Shown here: positions 57,394 through 64,000 of the stretch, one piece after another
Layout of the letters: each line of letters begins with the position of its first letter
How positions within the stretch are numbered: the first letter of the stretch is position 1
Source of the DNA: Anthopleura xanthogrammica
Lineage: Eukaryota; Cnidaria; Anthozoa; Actiniaria; Actiniidae
DNA length: 64,000 nucleotides
NCBI GenBank assembly: GCA_964019055.1
Contig: OZ025214.1
Coordinates: forward strand, 434,001 to 498,000
Direction: 5' to 3'
Notes under the pieces: model-generated
Databases searched by the model: none
Seen by the model: only the letters and a program-made list of their open reading frames with translations
Told to the model about the DNA's origin: nothing
Translations under genes and position numbers: made by a program

Positions 57394-60300
57394 ATGGCGA
57401 AGCTTGGAGAAGACGTTTATGAGTGGCAGACCGATCGGCTTGTGGAATGGCTGCAACAGGCGAGTAAACAATTCTTAGAACTCTGTGCTCAAATATTCAG
57501 CCTTAAACTAAATCCAAATCTAAGTGATAGTCCCTTAAACTTTACTCTAAGTATTAGAGAATAAATCGGAGTTAAAGCAGTTAGCATTGCGGTTTTCTGT
57601 AATGAAGTTAAATCTCAACGATCCGGGGAAGAACTTGGTCTCAAAACATTTAAACAAATCTTTATCATGTACTTGTCAATGAATAACAAATGATTTCTAC
57701 TGTGCTCTACTGTCTGGGAAGTTTTCTAGCATTGCAATAAGAACGGATTCCCCTAAATTCAGGTTTGCCTTGATTTGATTTCTTTCTTAACAAATTACTA
57801 GGAATCATGAGTTGGATTTCATAAATGCTTGATAACTTGTGGTTACCAAAAGACATTAACGGATCAAATAACATTCCTTAACACTGAATACTTCATTCGA
57901 TCGAACAAGAATCGATGATTCTTGGAGAAGGATGAATCTTTACAACAATTCTAGTTATTTTATTAAGTTTTGAGTCGTTTTTAAAACAATTTGAGTAAGT
58001 TATTGCAAGACAGGAAGTGGCAAAGCTAACGTTGAACACTGAGATTTAATTTATTCAAAGCTTATATGTATTCTAGTTTGCATAATTATGAGTTAATTTT
58101 GCATGACTGCACAGAACGTTGAATACTGTATCGTTTCTATTAAGAATAAAGCTAACAAGCTGTCTCTCGCTACCTCCCATTATCTCTTGGGATGCTTTAT
58201 TTTACTGCATTCTTAGAGCCAAAGTTACAAAACAAACAAATAATATTAGCTATTAGATTATTTCAATTGAAAATATTTAAGATGACAGATTTCAGTAATA
58301 AAATACATAAAACGATTTATTGATATTGTGAATGATCTCCTTAATTGCATTTGATACAGATAATATTTAAATTTTATCAATACCCTGAACTTAACATCAT
58401 CTAGGCTGACCAATCACAGATCGAATTGGAATTCCGCATGTTAGATTTGTGGAGGGAGGAAAGCTAGAGAACCTGGAGAAAAACCCTTGAATTGAGAGAG
58501 AAACCTAACAAAACTGTTCACATGTGATCATGGTTACAGAGATGGCAGAAAGCCCTCCCACTTTTTTTCCTTTTGCATACTATGCACTAGTCTTTTATAT
58601 TTTCCAATCTTAGCCCCCCACTTTTCCCCTTTAATTTGCATACTAGCCCCCCCCCCTTACTTTAAAATGTGCTCCACCATCCCTAGGTTACACGTGTGAT
58701 AATGCATGTATCTATCAAATGCATTCAATGGCGTAGAATAAAAGATGCATTATTATAACAATATAAATTGCTGTTATTTTTAATTAAAAGTTTGTGAGAA
58801 TTGTAAACATTTTGTTGTTGTTTTTGCTGATATAGGAAGGGATGGATGACTGCATAGAACCCTTCACTACCGGCAAAATTAATGGACGTTCCCTAGTGGT
58901 AATACATTGATCATTTCTTTTATTTATTCCAATTACTGTTCTATGATAGACCTGTTTTGAATATGGTGTCTATGATGTCAAACGAGGAGACTGAATGAGA
59001 ACGTCCTGGATGTCAAAACCCAATGATTTCCACTAGCAACATCCGGGACTAGAATGCCCCAGATTTTGAAACACAATCATTATCACTCATAACATCTGGG
59101 ACATTCTAGGACTCCTTGTTTGACGTCATAGATGCCATATTCAAAAAGGGTCTATTATCATTGTCAAACTAGTCTTATTAGCACTTATTAATCAGTCACC
59201 AAGAAGTCTCAAAATCAGATATGAATGATCCTTTGTGATCAAACTCACTCAAATCTCAAAAATTTTAGTAGGAAAATGAAATTATACGCCTAGATATTTT
59301 TGTTATAAAGCAATATACAATATTCACATCTGATCTGTATGGGCTTTACAACAGCCCACCTCCAGCTTGCCCTTATAAATGCCCATACAAATCAGCCACT
59401 CATATTGTATATATTACATACATTAGTTATCATGAAGAGATGATTATTGCTTCTACGAGGACAGAGGGGGAATGGGGTAGGGGGAGTATACAATACCCAA
59501 AACCCCTTCTTTTCTAAAGTACCCTAACATTTTTCAAGTTTCTTTGGTCTATGTGGTATGCGTCCAGCTATCCTGGCTAATACATGTGCTTGACTTACAC
59601 ATATATTTTCTCAAAAAAAAATTGTTAACAAAGTTTTACACCTTATACAGCAGCTTTTTTAGCCTGACAATAGACTGGTTTCACCTTCCTTGACAACCAT
59701 CATCTGAACTCAGAGGACAAGCAGTTGTGGACAATACAGAGTTTAATTGTTATGATATTTTGTATTTTTTTACAGAACCTTTCAGAATATGAGATCAAAA
59801 TACTTCACCAAGTTTCACATAACAGTAAAAAGTATGTTACAGTAGGAATCACTTATCACAATTATTTTTTTGACATGAGTTTAAATTAAATCATATGGGG
59901 GGGGGGGGGGGGTCGCATCATAATTTTCAATGGGTGGGACTGTCTGAGGAGGGTGTTCCAGAAAATATCCATACCACCCCATGGAGGGGGATAAGAATTT
60001 CCAAGGGGTGGGGAGGGTCTGAGAAGGCTATACAGTATAGACCCCTTGCAGCACGCCAGAATGCAGCTCAATTCGGAGGACAAAATAATAGGTTCCAATT
60101 CTCAGGAGATTGAAATTATTTTGTTTGTCCTCCAAATTGAGCTGCTTTGGTGTCATATGAAAGGGATCTATTGCGTAGTTCCTAAAAATATCAATACCTC
60201 TCCCCTGGAGTTGGATTGTAATTTCCAAAGAGTAAGGGAGGGTCTGAGAAGGGTTTACGATGGATCTTCTCAAAATTATATTGAATGCGAGGCTAACATA

Positions 60301-63300
60301 TGCATGGAAATACAAAAGAAATGCCACAAATTCCATTGAGAAAAAGTCTGATTTCTTTTGTGTTTCATGCTAGCCTTAAGCTTGCATCCAAGATAATTTT
60401 GTCAATTGCTCATAAATTTCTTTATGGAACTTACTTTGAGAGGGAGTTTCATGTAAATCCCTTCATTGTATACAGGTCAGGGATGGATAGTACATATTCT
60501 TGATTATTAATAAGCTATTCTTTGTACTTTTAAATAGAAAGCTAATCAAATCAATTAAAGAGTTTAAACGGATAAAGAAAGAAAGGATGACAGCGTAAGT
60601 TTTTAAAATTTAGATTCTTTATATAATAATTATTTAAAGCAAAAATTAAATAATTTCTAAAACTTTGTGCTTAATATTTACGTTCAAGATGTTCATTGAC
60701 AATGTACTATTTCGGCAGCATGCAATAAAAGATGACATTGAAGATGTACAAGAAGCATGATATCTTGTTTTGATTTTGACAGAATGTTTGGAGGCCAACA
60801 GCCGTTACAGACTGTAAGCACAAGGAAACCTTTATCCTTTTGCCAGGAAGATGGTAAGAATGAATGGAAAAATAGGAATTAGGGAAAATAATAGGAACAG
60901 AAAAATGGGATAGCTGTCTTATGAATATTTGATTAAATAACTGGAATAGGTTAAAAAAAATGACACTGATATTCTTAAAAAGTAAATTACTATAAGAGAT
61001 AGAAGATAGGAAGAAAAATTACTATGTATTATACATTATACAGAGCTAAAACTTACCGTCTTTTGATGATTTGAAGCATCAAAAAATTCACCAAAATAGT
61101 TGAGTACAAAGTTGACCAGGCCTGACCAGGCCTTAGCGAACACATAACCACAGGTACCCCACACATCTGGAATAGATGGACGTATAGACTGGGGAATAAA
61201 TATGTAAGACTAAATTTATAATTTAGCAGGAATTTTGTCATTTACCTTATCAAATCACGATAGCATTATTTTCTTTGGATCTTAAAAGTTAAAGGCACAG
61301 TTCAATCGGCACTTTGTTTTTGTATTTTTTGGACTGAAGAGTTGTATCAAATGCTTGGAGAGTCTTCACTTTTTGAATGCGAAGTACATCAGCTTTATAA
61401 ATTCTTATTCATACATTCAATATAATAGCCGTGTTGGTCATAGGAAAAGAATAATACCCCTATCGAGCAGAACCCCGGGAGATGTTCCTCCCCTGTAAGG
61501 CGTAGTGGAGAATATTTCAGGACTGTATTTTATCGTTAACTTCCCGAATATTGCCTATAACTGAACTGACTACAACTAAATCCAATGAAAAAATGTGTCA
61601 ATAATACCAATTCACTTTATGATTATCTTATTGCATTATCGTAGAGCATTTGCTAATAAATAATTTAGTAAATAAAAGTAAATATTTCATATTCTAGATT
61701 CATATTCTAGATAAACTGATACTTACCGCTACAAGTGGCTCAGCCCCGTGGCGGAATTTCTGACGTTGAGGCATTAAGCCGGCAGTGAAATTCAAATTCG
61801 CGAACTGTTGTTTGACTTTCGTTTTGCTATTATTTTGACACGTGTTAGAAGAGTTTTTCTTGGAATATTGAAAATAATTGGTCCAGAATAATATTAACAA
61901 GTTCATGGCGATAACTTCCGCTTGAGCTTGGATCTAACCGAGGTAATTGGCAACCAACCGAGCAGTAGTCGGACCTTGTAATTAAAATGTCACCATACTT
62001 TGTTGATAACCATGAGCGACAGCGATAAATTTACGGAAAAATCAGCTGATATCCCACGACAACGAAAACATCGTGAAGGTGAACATTTTTAGAATTTTTA
62101 TTTTTATTTTTCTTTGCTTTCAATCAAATGTCAAACGTTTCTGTCATGTCATATGAGTGAGACACGAACATGTTCTCCTAAGTGAAAGTCTATACTTTAG
62201 GTCGGCATTCTTCGTTCTAAAGTATTTACAATGAAATGATATCCAGTACTAAACTATATTATAAGTTTCCTTTCTAAAACTGAATTTCGAGTCATTATTA
62301 TATAAAACGAGGAGAAAGCGAAGATATACCACTTCAACTGAGAAGCCGGTATTGAAAGTGTTTATACCAAGGTTTTACTTTCGCTGGGCAACATTAGAAA
62401 AATAAACTAGAGTAGTAAACATTTAAAGCATCTTTAGCTAGAAAAAAAACTATTGTTACTCACTTTTTACATAGTTAGGATCATCAATTATGATTAATAC
62501 TCTATAATTATTTCGTAAGGAAGAGTGTCTTGAAGTTGAAGAGTTCAAATGGCTCCAGTCATTAATCCAATTATTTATATAGCGTATTGTTTCATTTTTC
62601 TTTCAGCTGGCAGCGATGATGAAGGCTGGGGAACAGATGAATGGGATAGTGATGTATGTTGTACCATTTATTGTCCTGATTGTCATTTTCATTATTCACC
62701 CAACTCAACTATCGCTCTTTGAGTCTTGCTTTGTGTGTGACGTCATCGCCGCCATCTTGAAAGTGTGCATCAAGAGATTTCTCGTTCGTTTTCGATTTCG
62801 TTTGAATTCTTACGCCAACTGATAAAGCTGTCACAATTTGTCATTCTTTTCTTAATGATACCAATAATCTAAAAATATCGTCTCTTATTCAGCTTTCATT
62901 TCCGGTTTAACTGGCGCTATTATATGCGTTTCATGACTTCGGCAGAGAGTACGAAGGTTGGCCGCCATTTTGGTTTAGTTTAAGATTTTTAACTTTTACT
63001 TCTTAACGGTTACTCATAAAGCCAATCTATTAAAATAGAAGTGACTATTAACTTACAAAAGGCATGGTGGCGGCCATGTTGGTTCATATAGCAAAAGAAA
63101 ATGATGAAAAATCTTTTTAAAGTTCAACCGGCAAGATGGCGGCTATGAAAATCAGCAAATAAACAAGCCGCTGCCCGGTAGCTCAGTTGGTAAGAGCGTC
63201 GATCTATTGTGCGGTAGGTCGTGGTTCGAGTCGAAGAGAAAGTCCTGCCGTTGTAATAACACCTGCAAACGGTTAGACGAGGTTAGACGAGGTTAGACGA

Positions 63301-63965
63301 GGTTAGACCTTCACGTGGCTTGGATGACCAAGTTAACTATGGCAGTTTTTTTATTTATAGAAAAAGAGAGAGAAGGGGAGAGTAGAGACGGAGTTAAAAA
63401 TGCAAAAGATGAAGGAGTGACAGTGGGTAGTTTTAATCAGGGCTGAAATAACTGTTATAAAAATAATGAGCCAGTACCGTGACGGAAATTATGTCTGCAC
63501 GAGTCATCCGTCAGTAACGTTTCGCATAAATATTCTTTCATTTTGTGTCATTTAGGCGTCGTCTGAAGGTGACTACCTTGAACCTGAGGAAGATCTCTCC
63601 AAAAAAGGTACTTCATTTATCAGTATCCCTCTTCAAAGACTTCTAGTTGTAAGACGTATTGATAGTATTACGTGAATAGTACTGTTTTGACCCGTTGTCA
63701 CTGACCTTGCTGTTTCAGGTTCACTAGGAAGAGAAGCCGTTTCCGCGGTACCTTCTGGACTGGTGAGAAAATGACCCTCTTAAAATACCGAAAAAATACA
63801 TTTTATTTCAAATTCAATATTTTAGCGCATTCTTGAACACATTTTTTCTTTAAATTTGAGGTTGAAATTTTAACAATTTTTCATTTAGATTTATTGTTAA
63901 TTTTTAAGGTTGCGCAGCTTCGAGCAGGGATCGCGAGCAGTCTGTCAAGAACACACAAGCCTGCG
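57394..63965 (+). CDS. SAM-domain adaptor resembling SLP-76/BLNK (LCP2 family), 5' part, nine exons, runs out of window
   Basis: Exons 57394-57459, 58836-58898, 59776-59831, 60538-60594, 60783-60853, 62607-62653, 63556-63607, 63719-63762 and 63909-63965 join in phase. Residues about 9-75 form a SAM domain (WQTDRLVEWLQQEGMDDCI, GRSLVNLSEYEIKIL, LIKSIKEFKRIKKER). Next come STRKPLSF, an acidic stretch DDEGWGTDEWDSD and a tyrosine motif EGDYLEPEEDL. This order (SAM, TRKP, GW acidic, DYxxP-like tyrosine) matches SLP-76, whose acidic tyrosines are phosphorylated to recruit SH2 proteins downstream of immune receptors. The expected proline-rich and SH2 parts would lie beyond the window and cannot be checked. 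Intron 1 appears to use a GC donor (CAG|GCGAGT). A SAM protein of another family remains possible. Confidence 0.75.
58376..58540 (-). mobile_element. tRNA-derived SINE (reverse copy)
   Basis: AATACCCTGAACTTAACATC, ATCACAGATCGAATTGGAATTC, AGAGAACCTGGAGAAAAACC and CTTGAATTGAGAGAGAAACCTAACA follow the common block order. It lies in intron 1 of the SLP-76-like gene. Confidence 0.8.
58944..59160. mobile_element. Fold-back (MITE-like) element
   Basis: The left arm TGATAGACCTGTTTTGAATATGGTGTCTATGATGTCAAACGAGGA pairs with the complement of the right end (..CCTTGTTTGACGTCATAGATGCCATATTCAAAAAGGGTCTATTATCA). Inner arms around CATCCGGGAC/ACATCTGGGAC also pair. Confidence 0.85.
59305..59415. repeat. Hairpin repeat
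   Basis: ATACAATATTCACATCTGAT..TGTATGGGC is followed by the near complement GCCCATACAAATCAGCCACT..ATATTGTAT. It is non-coding, in intron 2 of the SLP-76-like gene. Confidence 0.75.
59890..60265. mobile_element. Cluster of diverged direct repeats with dispersed hairpin copy 2
   Basis: It starts with a G-run (59897-59912). Three loose copies follow of a block with AATTTCCAA..GGG..GGGAGGGTCTGAGAAGG preceded by a CCCC..TGGAG..GGA element. At 60065-60150 lies the hairpin GGAGGACAAAATAATAGGTT..TTGTCCTCCAAATTGAGC, which matches 20555-20640. Confidence 0.75.
61036..61906 (-). CDS. Possible small nested antisense gene, two exons
   Basis: Minus-strand exon 1 (61727-61906) starts MNLLILFWTNYF and ends at a consensus donor in phase 0. 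A consensus acceptor (CCCCAG) then opens SIRPSIPDVWGTCGYVFAKA and continues in frame to a stop at 61036-61038, giving about 110 residues. A GTAAGT at 61051-61056 could instead be another donor. The N-terminus is mildly hydrophobic; no family is recognised. It lies within an intron of the SLP-76-like gene on the opposite strand, head-to-head with the alternative exon at 62012. Confidence 0.4.
62012..62078 (+). CDS. Putative alternative first exon of the SLP-76-like gene
   Basis: ATG 62012 opens 22 codons (MSDSDKFTEKSADIPRQRKH..) and ends at a donor GAAG|GTGAAC in phase 1. This is the same phase as exon 5 (ending 60853), so it can splice directly to the exon at 62607. The product would lack the SAM domain. 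No acceptor precedes it, so it fits a first exon rather than an internal one. It may instead be chance. Confidence 0.45.
63170..63262 (+). mobile_element. tRNA-like sequence, probably pseudogene or SINE head
   Basis: GCCCGGTAGCTCAGTTGGTAAGAGC is a good A-box region and GGTCGTGGTTCGAGTC a good B-box region, but the 3' acceptor strand does not pair with the 5' end. A short 11-bp tandem (GGTTAGACGA, about 63270-63305) follows. Confidence 0.65.
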
Positions 63966-64000
63966 GTAAGAACACTAACTAAATGTTTATGTTTCTCTGG

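Overview
The window is animal nuclear DNA, most likely from a sponge. Spliced genes have short exons, GT-AG introns and AT-rich intergenic DNA. Metazoan-only families are present: a receptor tyrosine kinase, an SLP-76-like adaptor, TEX261, NDUFAF2, CCDC125 and an ANKRD53-like gene. A protein of GCC2/GCC3 (ephrin-receptor-like) cysteine repeats, and an ORF with a 2A-type ribosome-skipping motif before a cysteine-protease-like domain, are features I associate with sponge and cnidarian genomes. The species assignment is inference; no rRNA or mitochondrial marker is present.

Layout, left to right: the first exon of an unidentified minus-strand gene (703-963); TEX261 on the minus strand (3327-6888, six exons); divergently, a 26-exon receptor tyrosine kinase (8252-21331) whose exon phases close into one 1158-residue frame; ANKRD53-like (minus, 22749-24216) and NDUFAF2 (minus, 25275-25793); a type I membrane protein built of GCC2/GCC3 repeats (plus, 26234-32709); a tandem array of AIG1/GIMAP-like GTPases with two good copies, one frameshifted copy and one fragment (33857-39635); an unknown polytopic membrane protein with a lipid-anchor-like MGCC start (40472-43424); an ORF with 2A and peptidase-C76-like features (43604-50433), split by an intact young Ty3/gypsy retrotransposon (45146-49783) with identical-looking 142-bp LTRs and an AATAC target duplication; CCDC125 (51487-56016, eight exons); and the 5' part of a SAM-domain SLP-76/BLNK-like adaptor (57394 to beyond the window end), with an apparent alternative first exon and a possible nested antisense gene.

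Non-coding DNA is full of small repeats: a tRNA-derived SINE in many copies, several hairpin/MITE-like elements, minisatellites of 48, 55 and 66 bp, and large GAT-type microsatellites. Two genes carry tandem duplications that touch functional signals: the stop-codon exon of the kinase and a splice donor of CCDC125. The kinase and the SLP-76-like adaptor are both phosphotyrosine-signalling proteins, but nothing in the sequence shows that they act together.

Exon models were made by hand from splice consensus and reading phase. They are self-consistent but untested by RNA.
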